Shown: positions 8,795-17,995, counted from the first letter of the stretch. The stretch is 64,000 nt of DNA from Edaphocola aurantiacus (GCF_019797745.1 NZ_VOSI01000004.1:548984-612983), one strand, 5' to 3'. Translations and numbers: made by a program. Notes: generated by a model from the letters alone, not told the origin.

Positions 8795-9551
8795 GAAGAC
8801 TACTGCTTTTACTGTTGTGTTGCTTTACCCTGTGTACTGTAAAAGCTCAGAACATCAAGGGGTTTATTAAATTACTCGATAATGACTCTGCACTCGCAGG
8901 GGCCGAAATCCGGAATCTGAAAACCCAGGATGTAACAGTCAGTTCGGCAAAAGGATTTTATGAAATACATGCCAGGCCGGGAGAGGAGATACAGGTCAGG
9001 TTACTGGGCTTCCAGACTAAGGTGGTGAAGTTGAAAGTATTGCCGGATGAACGCCTGACCATATATTTAAAAAAGCAGGTGACCGAACTGGATGAAGTTA
9101 GTGTAACCGCACTGTCGGTATACCAGCGTGATTCGATCTCCAGGAGGGAGGCATATGAGAAAATATTATCGCGCCGTCCGGATATGATTTCCGTTAAGCC
9201 CGATTCCATGTTTACCATTATGACAGCAGTAGGCCCACAGCGTATCTTACTTTTCCGGGTGTGTTATCCCGTGTACTGGAGAAAAAGGTCGGGAAGGGCA
9301 AGAAAGCATATAAATTCCAGGATCAGTTTAATGCCTGGGAGCAAGAGCAGTTTAAAGCATTTATTTATAACAGAGCCCTTGTGCAGCAACTGACCGGTCT
9401 TAAGGATGCAGAACAAGTTGCAGCCTTTATGAATGCCTATCCGATCCCGTATCTTTTTGCAAGGACTGCGAGTAAAATTGAATTGAATTCTTGGATCAAA
9501 GCCAATTATGCCGATTGGAAGCAGAAAGGCTCACCGGTGTTAATAAAGTGA
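8791..9551 (+). pseudogene. Carboxypeptidase-regulatory-like paralog 3, frameshifted
   Basis: The gene begins MRRLLLLLLCCFTLCTVKAQ (signal peptide) in the frame of 8791. It keeps the beta-sandwich and the SVYQRDSISRREAYEK segment, then leaves the family alignment near 9245-9255. The rest of the family sequence (VLEKKVGKGKKAYKFQ...AAFMNAYPIPYLFARTA) continues in the frame of 9261 to the stop at 9549-9551. Relative to paralogs 1 and 2 one base is missing. No convincing slippery heptamer sits at the switch, so mutation or a sequencing error is likelier than programmed frameshifting. Confidence 0.8.
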
Positions 9552-9630
9552 AAAATATGAACCTGTTATGATGTAAAACGTATGAATTACGATATTTTTA
9601 CAGCTTACAGTTCACATTACTCCTGAATAT

Positions 9631-11856
9631 ATGCCTAATATAAAATCTTTATCAGCTATCGGCCTTTGCCTGCTGTTTGCCGCAGCCAGTCATCCTGCCG
9701 TAGCTGCCGACAAAGACAAGAAGAAAAAAGACAAGAAAAAAGATGAACCTGCAGTTATTGATACCTTAATAGCACCAATCCCAATGAACCGCCAGATGTT
9801 TGCCGGCAAGGTAACTCAGGCCATCAGAGGTATTGATGCGAAAGATGGGGCTACCGATAAAGTAGTATTTATGGAAGACGCGGTAAAGTCTAAAGTACTG
9901 ACGCAGACATTCCTGGTAGATGCCCCATTACTGCTGATCAAAATAGAAAATTCTACGGCAAGTCATGCCAATAAAATCCGCTACGAAAGAGCATTGGCCG
10001 ACAGGCTCAATGGCTTCCGTACCTATACGGGCGGTGATCCGGATGTGATCTATTATAAACGCCTGATGAAAAACTTCGAAGAGCTGATGAATGCAGAGGT
10101 CGCAGGTAAGGCACTGGAGTTTGTAAAAGCTAATCCCAATATATACACACTGGAGAATCTGGATCTGCTGGAAAACAACACAGAGGCTAAGGCATTCCTG
10201 TATGAAAAAATAGGAGTAGAGCAGCCGGAAATGATGATCAAGCGCCTGAACGAGTTCTCCCGCGAATCATATGCCGATCCGGTAATTGCAGCAGCAGCAA
10301 GAGTGGCGCCAAGCACCATTATGAGCTATGCAGCACCTACCTCAAAATATACCAATGTAATTCGTCGTAATAAGGATCAGCTGGTACAAACGATTGTAAA
10401 GATTGTAGACCAGTCCAAGAAGCCTTTTAAAGTATTGCCCTTCCTGAACCAGATCAATGACGGGAGCAAAACCATTGCACAGATCGATCAGATCGCGCAA
10501 AATGATGATGCTTATTTCAAAAGCCTGGTAGAACTGAAGACATCTGGCAAAGCCTGGTCTGAAGTAGCTATAGATGAAGAGATTGCTTATCGCGCACTGA
10601 AATATGTGCGTACGGTAAATGAATTGCATGAAAAGGCAGATGCAGTGCGATTCAAGTCTGTAGAAGGTTTTAACCCTTCTGAGTATTACTTTATGCTCCT
10701 GGGCGGTCAGACCAACGAAATTTATACCAGCTCTTACCTGGGTATCTTTAAGCGTATGATGGCTAAAATGGGTACAACTTCAAGTTATGAACTGCTGGAG
10801 AAAGTGCGCATGTCTCACTTCCGTACCTTTATCCGTATGGCAGCGGGGTATAATACATTATCTACCTTCCTGACCAGCATGACAGAGGATCAGAAAACAA
10901 CACTGATGCGCTCTTTTGTAGCTAACCTGGAGAATGGCGGCCGTAAAGAACTGGCCGATGCCGTAGATGTGGCCGATGCATTCGGTAGCCTGAATAACCC
11001 GGAGCTGATTACCTTCCTGAAAGACGAAGTAAAGTCCAACTACGAGCGCGTATATAAAGACAAATCCATCCCTGCAGATAATCGCGAAAAAGGGGTGATC
11101 GTATACGGTCTGCTGGGTACGATTTTTAATAATGCTTCCGATGCAGGACAGCTGCAGGAAAGCGTAAGCGAGATCCCGCCGATCAATTTTGTAGATTACA
11201 ATTCCCTGGTTGATAAAGACGGTAAAGTAATACAGCAGGTATTCTTCTACGGAGATGAAGACGGTAAGATTTCATACGGCAGCTTCCTGACCAATTTCCG
11301 TAGTAAAAACTGGAAAATAGATGAGTCCAATCCGGACTGGATTACGATTACATCACTTGTAGGTAAACCAACAGTGATCTATGCCAATCGTCCCCTGGAA
11401 GAGCCTAAGGATGAAGAGGCGCAAAACAAATTATACGCTTACCTGGATGCCAACGAGATCTATCCGACCATTGTCATCCACCGCGGCCACAGCTATCACC
11501 TGGATGGTTCTCTGAAGAACCTGACACCAAAGGTGAAAATCGTGATGCTGGGCTCCTGTGGCGGGTTCCATAACCTGGCCAATGTACTGGACAAGGCACC
11601 GGATGCCAATATTATTTCTACCAAACAGGTAGGTTCTTATCGTATCAATGAGCCGATCATCAGAGAACTGAATGCGCCCATACTGAAAGGCGAGAATGTA
11701 GACTGGCTGGCGATGTGGAAGAACCTGGGTACAGAATTTTCTGCCAAATCTGTAGGAGATAAAGACCTGTTCAGTGATTACATTCCACCAAACCGCAACC
11801 TGGGTGCGATCTTCATTAAAGCCTACCGCAAGATGGAGTTGAGCCAGGAAGGTTAA
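9631..11856 (+). CDS. Exported 741-aa protein with caspase-like His/Cys motif
   Basis: A signal peptide (ending AVAADK) is followed by a lysine-rich linker (residues about 26-39) and a long, mostly helical region without recognised motifs. Near residues 612-645 two strand-like blocks carry the pattern of clan CD cysteine peptidases: TIVIHRGHSYH with His617/His620 and KIVMLGSCGGF with Cys643. The His-to-Cys distance of about 25 residues is shorter than in caspases or gingipains. A caspase-fold peptidase is therefore a suggestion. I know no named family for the full length. It stands alone between a weak upstream gap and a strong terminator. Confidence 0.65.
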   Translation: MPNIKSLSAIGLCLLFAAASHPAVAADKDKKKKDKKKDEPAVIDTLIAPIPMNRQMFAGKVTQAIRGIDAKDGATDKVVFMEDAVKSKVLTQTFLVDAPLLLIKIENSTASHANKIRYERALADRLNGFRTYTGGDPDVIYYKRLMKNFEELMNAEVAGKALEFVKANPNIYTLENLDLLENNTEAKAFLYEKIGVEQPEMMIKRLNEFSRESYADPVIAAAARVAPSTIMSYAAPTSKYTNVIRRNKDQLVQTIVKIVDQSKKPFKVLPFLNQINDGSKTIAQIDQIAQNDDAYFKSLVELKTSGKAWSEVAIDEEIAYRALKYVRTVNELHEKADAVRFKSVEGFNPSEYYFMLLGGQTNEIYTSSYLGIFKRMMAKMGTTSSYELLEKVRMSHFRTFIRMAAGYNTLSTFLTSMTEDQKTTLMRSFVANLENGGRKELADAVDVADAFGSLNNPELITFLKDEVKSNYERVYKDKSIPADNREKGVIVYGLLGTIFNNASDAGQLQESVSEIPPINFVDYNSLVDKDGKVIQQVFFYGDEDGKISYGSFLTNFRSKNWKIDESNPDWITITSLVGKPTVIYANRPLEEPKDEEAQNKLYAYLDANEIYPTIVIHRGHSYHLDGSLKNLTPKVKIVMLGSCGGFHNLANVLDKAPDANIISTKQVGSYRINEPIIRELNAPILKGENVDWLAMWKNLGTEFSAKSVGDKDLFSDYIPPNRNLGAIFIKAYRKMELSQEG

Positions 11857-11879
11857 TCTCATTTTAAATAACAAAACAA

Positions 11880-11915
11880 AAAGGTTCTGAGTCTCGCATT
11901 CAGAACCTTTTTTTT
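11880..11915 (+). terminator. Terminator after caspase-like protein
   Basis: Stem AAAGGTTCTGA / TCAGAACCTTT with a 9-nt loop, followed by a T run. Confidence 0.88.
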
Positions 11916-11939
11916 GTACCTTTCTGAGAAAAATATACC

Positions 11940-12695
11940 ATGGCTAAAAGCAATAAAATCAGGCTCTCCAAAATCAGTACACGCGCTCCGGAAGGGCTCA
12001 GCAAAGATCAGACCAAGAAGGAACTGTTTAAGATACTGGAAGAGATAGAAGAATTGCAGAACCTGCTCTATGCCGAGCATCAGCACAGCCTGCTCATCAT
12101 TATCCAGGGTATGGATGCGAGCGGTAAAGATGGTCTGGTACGCGATGTGTTTAACTATGTCAATCCAAGCGGTGTAGTGGTGCATTCCTTTAAAGTGCCT
12201 ACAGAAGAAGAATTATCGCACGATTTCCTCTGGCGCATCCATAATAAAGTACCGGGCAGGGGCATGATACATGTATTCAACCGCTCTCATTACGAAGATG
12301 TACTGGTAACCCGTGTACATGGCTGGTGCGATGATGAGCTGGCCACAAAACGCATGAAAGCCATCAATCATTTTGAATCCCTGTTGCAGGAGCATAACAA
12401 TACTGTAATCCTGAAGTTTTACCTGCATATATCGCCTGAGGAACAATTGATCCGCCTGAAAGAAAGAATGAGTGCGCCCAGTAAAATGTGGAAGTACAAT
12501 GCCAATGATATTGTAGAGTCGCAAAGCTGGAAGCGCTATATGAATTATTATGAAGACGTATTTGCACATTGCAATGATGTGCCCTGGCATATCATCCCTT
12601 CCGATCAGAACTGGTACAAAAGCCATACTGTAGCCAGTATCATTCATAAGACCCTGAAGGACCTGAAAATGCAATATCCGGGATTGAAAAAATAG
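11940..12695 (+). CDS. Polyphosphate kinase 2 family protein
   Basis: A 251-residue PPK2 that moves phosphate between polyphosphate and nucleotides in the cytosol. Walker A is GMDASGKDG at 57-65. The Walker B region is VFNRSHYED at 112-120. The lid and phosphate-binding module follows (RLKERMSAPSKMWKYN, then DVPWHIIPSDQNWYK). It is a single-domain, short-type PPK2, and the exact class (AMP, ADP or both as acceptor) needs alignment. It is monocistronic, with a terminator before it. Confidence 0.93.
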   Translation: MAKSNKIRLSKISTRAPEGLSKDQTKKELFKILEEIEELQNLLYAEHQHSLLIIIQGMDASGKDGLVRDVFNYVNPSGVVVHSFKVPTEEELSHDFLWRIHNKVPGRGMIHVFNRSHYEDVLVTRVHGWCDDELATKRMKAINHFESLLQEHNNTVILKFYLHISPEEQLIRLKERMSAPSKMWKYNANDIVESQSWKRYMNYYEDVFAHCNDVPWHIIPSDQNWYKSHTVASIIHKTLKDLKMQYPGLKK

Positions 12696-12722
12696 GAATG
12701 CGATTATATATAATCGGCTCTG

Positions 12723-12754
12723 TCAGGCCTCTCAGGCCTCTCAGGCCTCTCAGG
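12723..12754 (+). repeat. 9-bp tandem repeat TCAGGCCTC x 3.6
   Basis: Three exact copies of TCAGGCCTC plus a partial fourth (TCAGG), 27 nt after the PPK2 stop. The unit contains the palindrome AGGCCT. The copy number may vary by slippage. No gene overlaps it. Confidence 0.9.
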
Positions 12755-12905
12755 ATGCTATGGCAAAGGGTAATCGTGTCCTGATGTGGCTGTTCGCTGA
12801 TTGCAATATGGACAGGGATTTTCTACCACTGGAAAAGACCTTAATAAACAAAAAGGAATATGCACAAATGTGTATAATTAAGCCCGTATTCCGTAAGCAA
12901 AATAG

Positions 12906-12913
12906 TATTTTTG
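12906..12913 (+). promoter_or_regulatory. Putative -7 element of mutS
   Basis: TATTTTTG fits TAnnTTTG 10 nt before the mutS start. There is no clear TTG element at the expected upstream distance. The transcript leader would be almost absent. Confidence 0.4.
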
Positions 12914-12923
12914 TTAGCGTATT

Positions 12924-15536
12924 ATGGCAAAGAAAACAGCAAGCGAAACCCCGCTGATGAAACAGCACGGAGAGATTAAAAGCCGGTATCCCGATGCTAT
13001 TTTATTGTTCCGTGTAGGAGACTTTTATGAGACTTTTGGTTCCGATGCAGTAGTGGCTGCAAAAGTATTGGGTATAACCCTTACCAAAAGAGCAAATGGT
13101 TCTGCAACTTTTATAGAGTTAGCAGGCTTTCCCCATCATGCGCTGGACACTTACCTGCATAAGCTGGTAAAGGCCGGTTATCGTGTAGCCATCTGCGATC
13201 AGCTCGAAGATCCTAAAACGGTAAAGGGTATTGTAAAGCGCGGCGTAACAGAACTGGTTACACCGGGTGTTGCTACCAATGACCGCTTGCTGGATAACAA
13301 GACCAACAACTTTCTGGCTGCCGTACATATCGACGATAAAGATTCCGGCATTGCCTTTATAGATATTTCTACAGGAGAGTGTTTTGTGGCCCAGGGCAAT
13401 CTGGAGTATATGGACAAGCTCCTGCAAAGTTTCCAGCCCTCAGAAGTACTGATCGCTAAAGGCAAGCAGAAAATATACAGAGAAGAACTGGATCAGAAGT
13501 ACTATTCCTATGCGCTGGAAGATTGGATATTTCAGCATCATTATGCATATGAATTGCTGACCAAGCATTTCGAAACCCAGTCCCTGAAAGGATTTGGAGT
13601 AGAAGACTGGCAACCGGCAATCATTGCCGCCGGAGCCGCATTCCACTATTTTAAAGATACGGAACATCCGCACCTGCAGCACCTTACTACGCTGCAGCAG
13701 ATCAATGCCGCTGCCTTTTTATGGATGGACCGCTTTACCATACGTAATCTCGAATTATTGCAAAGTCCGTCAGAGAACGGGTATACACTCCTGGGTAGTA
13801 TAGATGAGACCATCACCCCAATGGGGGCACGTATGCTCAAACGCTGGCTGATATTCCCTTTGGTAGACCTGCAACAGATTCGTCAGCGCCATAATATGGT
13901 CGAAGCTTTATTTACTGCTACAGACCTGAATAACGAGATTCGCCAGCACCTCAAATCTATAGGAGATATTGAGCGCCTGGTAGCCAAAGTGCCCCTGAAA
14001 AAAATCAATCCGCGTGAAGTTGTGCAGCTCGCCCGCAGCCTGCATCATACCGATGCCATTAAAGCATTGGCAGAACAAGAGCAGAGTGTTGCTGTGCAAC
14101 AGTTGCTGTCGTCTGTACAGGAAACACAATCCGTACAGGACATCATCAAAGAGTATATCAAAGAAGATCCTGCAGTATCGATACAGAAAGGAAATGTAAT
14201 CTGTGATGGCCTGCATGAAGAACTGGATAACCTGCGCCAGATTGCCTTTCATGGCAAGGAGTACCTGGCACAGATACAGGAAACAGAGAGCGCAAAAACC
14301 GGCATCCCTTCCCTTAAAATTGCCTTCAATAACGTATTCGGTTATTACCTCGAAGTGACCAATACGCATAAAGATAAAGTACCTGCAGAGTGGATCCGTA
14401 AGCAAACGCTGGCCAATGCCGAGCGCTATATTACACCTGAACTGAAAGCGTACGAAGAAAAGATATTAGGTGCCGAAGAGAAAATACTGGCACTGGAATC
14501 GCAGTTGTATGAATTCCTGCTGGATAAATTACAATTGTCTTTAAAGACCATGCAGCATAATGCGCAGATCATTGCACAGATCGATTGTCTGCAATCACTG
14601 GCTACTATTGCGAAACGCCATAATTATGTGCGTCCCGAAATGGAAGACAGCGCCGTACTGGACATCAAAGCCGGTCGTCACCCTGTGATAGAGCAGCATT
14701 TGCCGCCGGGCGAAGAGTATGTACACAATGATGTATTGCTCGATAAAGAGACGCAACAAATCATTATCCTTACCGGTCCCAATATGAGTGGTAAGTCGGC
14801 CTTACTGCGCCAGACCGCCCTGATTACGCTGATGGCACATATGGGTAGTTTTGTGCCTGCAGGCAAAGCCGTTATCGGCCTGACCGATAAAATCTTTACG
14901 CGAGTAGGTGCCTCCGATAACCTGAGTGGGGGAGAGTCGACCTTTATGGTGGAGATGAATGAGACCGCAAGTATTATCAACAACCTCAGTACCCGCAGCC
15001 TGGTGCTCTTAGATGAGATTGGCCGGGGCACCAGTACCTACGATGGTATTTCCATTGCCTGGTCTATTGTAGAATTTATACAGCAGCATCCGAACAAAGC
15101 AAAAACGATTTTCGCAACCCACTATCATGAGTTGAATGAGCTGGAACATAAGCTGGAGGGCGTAAAGAACTACCACATCACCCATAAAGAAACGGGCAAT
15201 AAGGTTATCTTCCTGCGCAAGCTGGCGCCAGGCGGCAGCCGTCATAGCTTTGGTATACAGGTGGCTAAAATGGCCGGTATGCCTAATGGCCTGACCAAGC
15301 GTGCCGATGAAATACTGGCTATCCTGGAAGAGAAGAATAAAGACAATGGAATGGGTAAAAAGATGAAGCAGATTCATACTGATACCTTCCAGCTGAATAT
15401 CTTCGATGGCCTGTCTACCGATCTCAACAGGATCAAAGAGCTCTTGTTTGAAACCGATATCAATACCCTCACACCGGTAGAGGCATTGATGAAACTGAAC
15501 GAATTGAAGAACGTCATAAAAGTATACCAGGATTAA
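12924..15536 (+). CDS. mutS: DNA mismatch repair protein MutS
   Basis: An 870-residue MutS that recognises mismatches and starts repair. The N-terminal mismatch-binding domain has FYETF (Phe-x-Glu). The core and clamp regions follow. The C-terminal ABC-type ATPase has Walker A GPNMSGKS at 618-625, the signature LSGGESTFMVEM, Walker B LVLLDEIGRGTSTYDG and the switch ATHYHEL. Length is typical of MutS1. mutL is not beside it. The pentapeptide-repeat gene begins 3 nt after its stop and is probably read from the same transcript. Confidence 0.98.
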   Translation: MAKKTASETPLMKQHGEIKSRYPDAILLFRVGDFYETFGSDAVVAAKVLGITLTKRANGSATFIELAGFPHHALDTYLHKLVKAGYRVAICDQLEDPKTVKGIVKRGVTELVTPGVATNDRLLDNKTNNFLAAVHIDDKDSGIAFIDISTGECFVAQGNLEYMDKLLQSFQPSEVLIAKGKQKIYREELDQKYYSYALEDWIFQHHYAYELLTKHFETQSLKGFGVEDWQPAIIAAGAAFHYFKDTEHPHLQHLTTLQQINAAAFLWMDRFTIRNLELLQSPSENGYTLLGSIDETITPMGARMLKRWLIFPLVDLQQIRQRHNMVEALFTATDLNNEIRQHLKSIGDIERLVAKVPLKKINPREVVQLARSLHHTDAIKALAEQEQSVAVQQLLSSVQETQSVQDIIKEYIKEDPAVSIQKGNVICDGLHEELDNLRQIAFHGKEYLAQIQETESAKTGIPSLKIAFNNVFGYYLEVTNTHKDKVPAEWIRKQTLANAERYITPELKAYEEKILGAEEKILALESQLYEFLLDKLQLSLKTMQHNAQIIAQIDCLQSLATIAKRHNYVRPEMEDSAVLDIKAGRHPVIEQHLPPGEEYVHNDVLLDKETQQIIILTGPNMSGKSALLRQTALITLMAHMGSFVPAGKAVIGLTDKIFTRVGASDNLSGGESTFMVEMNETASIINNLSTRSLVLLDEIGRGTSTYDGISIAWSIVEFIQQHPNKAKTIFATHYHELNELEHKLEGVKNYHITHKETGNKVIFLRKLAPGGSRHSFGIQVAKMAGMPNGLTKRADEILAILEEKNKDNGMGKKMKQIHTDTFQLNIFDGLSTDLNRIKELLFETDINTLTPVEALMKLNELKNVIKVYQD

Positions 15537-15539
15537 GCA

Positions 15540-16106
15540 ATGGATTATTTCAGCAATAAAATTTACGAGCAGGAAACATTTGACTGGCGCGTTATACCGC
15601 AGGGCGAGTATGAGGGTTGCACCTTCCGCTCCTGCGAGTTCAGCAATGCGGTATTGAACGGTTATAAGTTTATCGATTGCACATTTATCTCCTGCAACCT
15701 GAGTATGGCTACACTGGTGCAAACCGTATTGCATAAAGTAAAGTTCGAGTCCTGCAAATTGCTGGGTCTGCATTTCGAATCCTGCAGCCCGATAGGGATG
15801 ACGCTCGCATTTGAACAATGTATTATGGACCATACATCCTTCTACAAAACGAAATTGCCGCAAACTAATTTTACCTCCTGCTCGCTGGCAGAGGCAGACT
15901 TTACCGGGGCCGATTTCAAAGGCTCTGTATTCCGGGATTGTGACCTGCGCATGGCTCATTTTGAACAGACCAACCTGGAGAAAGCAGACCTGAGCAGCTC
16001 TATTAATATTGCTATGGATCCGAATAAGAACCAGCTGAAAAATGCGGTGTTCAGCATGCATAATCTACCCGGACTACTGGCAGTATACAAGATTAAGATC
16101 CGCTAA
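15540..16106 (+). CDS. Pentapeptide-repeat protein
   Basis: 188 residues made of pentapeptide repeats of the A(D/N)LXX kind, rich in Cys at the turn positions (FRSCEFSNAVL, FIDCTFISCNL, FTSCSLAEADF, FRDCDLRMAHF). These form a right-handed quadrilateral beta-helix. The length and the Cys pattern are those of Qnr/MfpA-like DNA mimics that bind gyrase, but many chromosomal relatives have no known role, so quinolone protection is not claimed. No signal peptide is visible. It lies 3 nt after mutS. Confidence 0.85.
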   Translation: MDYFSNKIYEQETFDWRVIPQGEYEGCTFRSCEFSNAVLNGYKFIDCTFISCNLSMATLVQTVLHKVKFESCKLLGLHFESCSPIGMTLAFEQCIMDHTSFYKTKLPQTNFTSCSLAEADFTGADFKGSVFRDCDLRMAHFEQTNLEKADLSSSINIAMDPNKNQLKNAVFSMHNLPGLLAVYKIKIR

Positions 16107-16302
16107 GTATAAAGTATACATATTTTTCTGGCGCGAGTGTTCCGAAAGAATATTCGCGCCTATTCATTTCTACCTGAGGTTGTTCCGGGCAATTGTATGC
16201 CATTCCCTTAGTGGCATTCGAAACACTAAAGATCAGTAGCATAGGGCACCTTTTTCAGACTTTTAACTTTTTGCTTTTGCATGTTGCAATATAATTTCCG
16301 CT

Positions 16303-16310
16303 TACATTTG
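16303..16310 (+). promoter_or_regulatory. Putative -7 element of the NtrC-type regulator gene
   Basis: TACATTTG is an exact TAnnTTTG match 18 nt before the ATG at 16329. TTTG at 16276-16279 is 23 nt upstream of it, a little far for the usual spacing. Confidence 0.5.
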
Positions 16311-16328
16311 TGCCGTTAATCTCCCGCA

Positions 16329-17669
16329 ATGGCAAGCCTCCTCATTATAGACGACGAAGAAAAAGTAAGACAATTAATGGCCCGTATACTGGGCCTGGAA
16401 GGCATGAATGTACTGCAGGCAGGTGATGCGAAGAGCGGTCTGCATAAACTGGCACATGCCGATATTGACGTCATCCTTTGCGATGTAAAGCTACCCGATG
16501 CCAGTGGTGTGGCTTTGTGCGAACAAATAAAGCAACAATACCCGCTGGTTGAAGTCATCCTGCTTACTGCCTATGGCAATATACCGGATGGGGTGCAGGC
16601 GATCAAAAACGGAGCATTTGATTATATTACCAAAGGGGATGATCAGCATCGTATCATACCATTAGTCAATAAAGCCCTGGATAAAGTTGCACTGGCCAAA
16701 CGCGTGCAGCAGCTGGAGGCACAGGTAGGGAAGAAGTATTCCTTTGACAGTATATTGGGTAGCTCAAAACAGATTGCCGATGCCATATCTCTGGCCCGAA
16801 AAGTCTCTCAGACCGACACTACCGTTCTACTGCTCGGAGAAACCGGCACAGGTAAAGAAGTCTTTGCACAGGCCATTCATTACAACAGTGATCGCCGTGA
16901 TAAACCATTTGTAGCCATCAACTGTGCTGCATTCGGAAAAGAATTGCTGGAAAGCGAATTGTTCGGATATAAGGCCGGAGCCTTTACCGGTGCACTCAAA
17001 GACAAGAAAGGCTTATTCGAAGCTGCTGACCAGGGCACGCTCTTCCTGGATGAAATAGGGGAGATGGAACTTGCACTGCAAGCCAAACTATTACGCGTAC
17101 TGGAGACCGGCACGTTTATTAAAGTCGGAGATACCAGCCCAACTAAAGTATCGGTGCGCATTATCGCCGCAACCAACCGTAACCTGGAACAGGCAGCTGA
17201 GGAAGGCACTTTTCGCTCCGACCTTTATTACCGCCTGTCGGTATTTGCCATTCCATTACCGTCTCTTCAGGAGCGCAGGAAAGATATCGGACAGATCGCT
17301 ACGCACTATGCAGAAACCTTTGCCGCCAAGATCAATAAACGGACCATCCGTTTGTCTGAAGCATATATACAGGCATTGGAACAGCACCAATGGAAAGGAA
17401 ATATCCGCGAACTGAAAAACGTGATCGAGCGCAGTGTGATCCTTGCCGATAGTGATGTATTAGATGCCGCAACCTTACCCTACGAAATTGTACACAGCAC
17501 TACAGCAGCAACAAAATCAGTATCCGGTTTTGCACTGTGTCATGTAGAAGAAATGCACATCCGTAAAGTATTGCAGCATACTAAAGGTAATAAGGCCGAA
17601 GCGGCCCGACTGCTCGGCATCGGTATTGCAACCCTTTACCGTAAAATAGAAGAATACAAGATCTCCTAG
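16329..17669 (+). CDS. Sigma-54-dependent response regulator (NtrC family)
   Basis: 446 residues. The receiver domain occupies 1-120, with acidic residues at 8-9, phospho-acceptor Asp52 (ILCDVKLPD) and Lys102. The AAA+ domain has Walker A GETGTGKE at 170-177, the sigma-54-contact loop GAFTGA at 217-222 and Walker B TLFLDEIGEM. A Fis-type helix-turn-helix (KAEAARLLGIGIATLYRKI) ends the protein. It sits just upstream of the kdp genes, which begin with a good sigma-54 promoter. The likely job is phosphorylation-dependent activation of the potassium ATPase operon in place of KdpE (inference from context). Confidence 0.93.
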   Translation: MASLLIIDDEEKVRQLMARILGLEGMNVLQAGDAKSGLHKLAHADIDVILCDVKLPDASGVALCEQIKQQYPLVEVILLTAYGNIPDGVQAIKNGAFDYITKGDDQHRIIPLVNKALDKVALAKRVQQLEAQVGKKYSFDSILGSSKQIADAISLARKVSQTDTTVLLLGETGTGKEVFAQAIHYNSDRRDKPFVAINCAAFGKELLESELFGYKAGAFTGALKDKKGLFEAADQGTLFLDEIGEMELALQAKLLRVLETGTFIKVGDTSPTKVSVRIIAATNRNLEQAAEEGTFRSDLYYRLSVFAIPLPSLQERRKDIGQIATHYAETFAAKINKRTIRLSEAYIQALEQHQWKGNIRELKNVIERSVILADSDVLDAATLPYEIVHSTTAATKSVSGFALCHVEEMHIRKVLQHTKGNKAEAARLLGIGIATLYRKIEEYKIS

Positions 17670-17703
17670 ATTTCTTTTACCGTATAACAATCTCATTCTG
17701 AGA

Positions 17704-17734
17704 AAGAGCCTATCATTTTGATAGGCTCTTTTAT
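17704..17734 (+). terminator. Terminator after the NtrC-type regulator
   Basis: Perfect 12-bp stem AAGAGCCTATCA / TGATAGGCTCTT, 3-nt loop, T-rich tail. Confidence 0.88.
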
Positions 17735-17745
17735 TGTTTGTATCG

Positions 17746-17776
17746 ACTGAAAAATTATAATAAATTGATTTTCAGT
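17746..17776 (+). promoter_or_regulatory. Inverted repeat, candidate activator site for kdp
   Basis: ACTGAAAA at 17746-17753 and TTTTCAGT at 17769-17776 form an 8-bp inverted repeat with a 15-nt AT-rich spacer, about 25 nt upstream of the sigma-54 promoter element. A dimeric Fis-type helix-turn-helix would bind such a site. Enhancers are usually somewhat further upstream, so this is tentative. Confidence 0.4.
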
Positions 17777-17799
17777 TATTTGTGTTTTGTTTAATGCTA

Positions 17800-17816
17800 T
17801 TGGCATTGTATTGGCA
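17800..17816 (+). promoter_or_regulatory. Sigma-54 promoter of the kdp operon
   Basis: TTGGCATTGTATTGGCA matches the -24/-12 consensus at 14 of 17 positions. The invariant GG is at 17802-17803 and GC at 17814-17815, exactly 10 nt between them. Transcription would begin near 17827, 20 nt before the first small ORF of the operon. Confidence 0.75.
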
Positions 17817-17848
17817 TGTACTGTAGTGTACTAAACACAATACAATAC

Positions 17849-17995
17849 ATGATTCATGTCAAACACTCTATTCCTGCGGTAAAACGCAGGCCTTTAAAAC
17901 CCGGTCCCGCAGCAGATGCATTTGCAGGGATTATAGCCCTGGCCTGGTGCCTGGTATTTGTACTGGGATTGATCACACAAATTTTCTCCACCTGA
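17849..17995 (+). CDS. 48-aa single-span membrane peptide, kdp leader
   Basis: The first ORF after the sigma-54 promoter. It has a basic N-terminal half (HSIPAVKRRPLKPGP) and one hydrophobic helix (residues about 25-46, GIIALAWCLVFVLGLITQIF). I do not recognise a family. Its position suggests a small accessory subunit or a regulator of the Kdp complex, or a translated leader. Confidence rests on the start 23 nt after the predicted transcription start and on the coherent membrane segment. Confidence 0.55.
   Translation: MIHVKHSIPAVKRRPLKPGPAADAFAGIIALAWCLVFVLGLITQIFST

Noticed and set aside
9240..9262. Programmed -1 frameshift site in the third regulatory-like paralog
   Set aside because: The direction fits (-1), but the codons at the switch (tta ctt ttc) do not allow good re-pairing of both tRNAs and no strong fold follows.
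12760..12957. 65-residue frame between PPK2 and mutS
   Set aside because: No signal, motif or start context. It overlaps the mutS promoter box and start.
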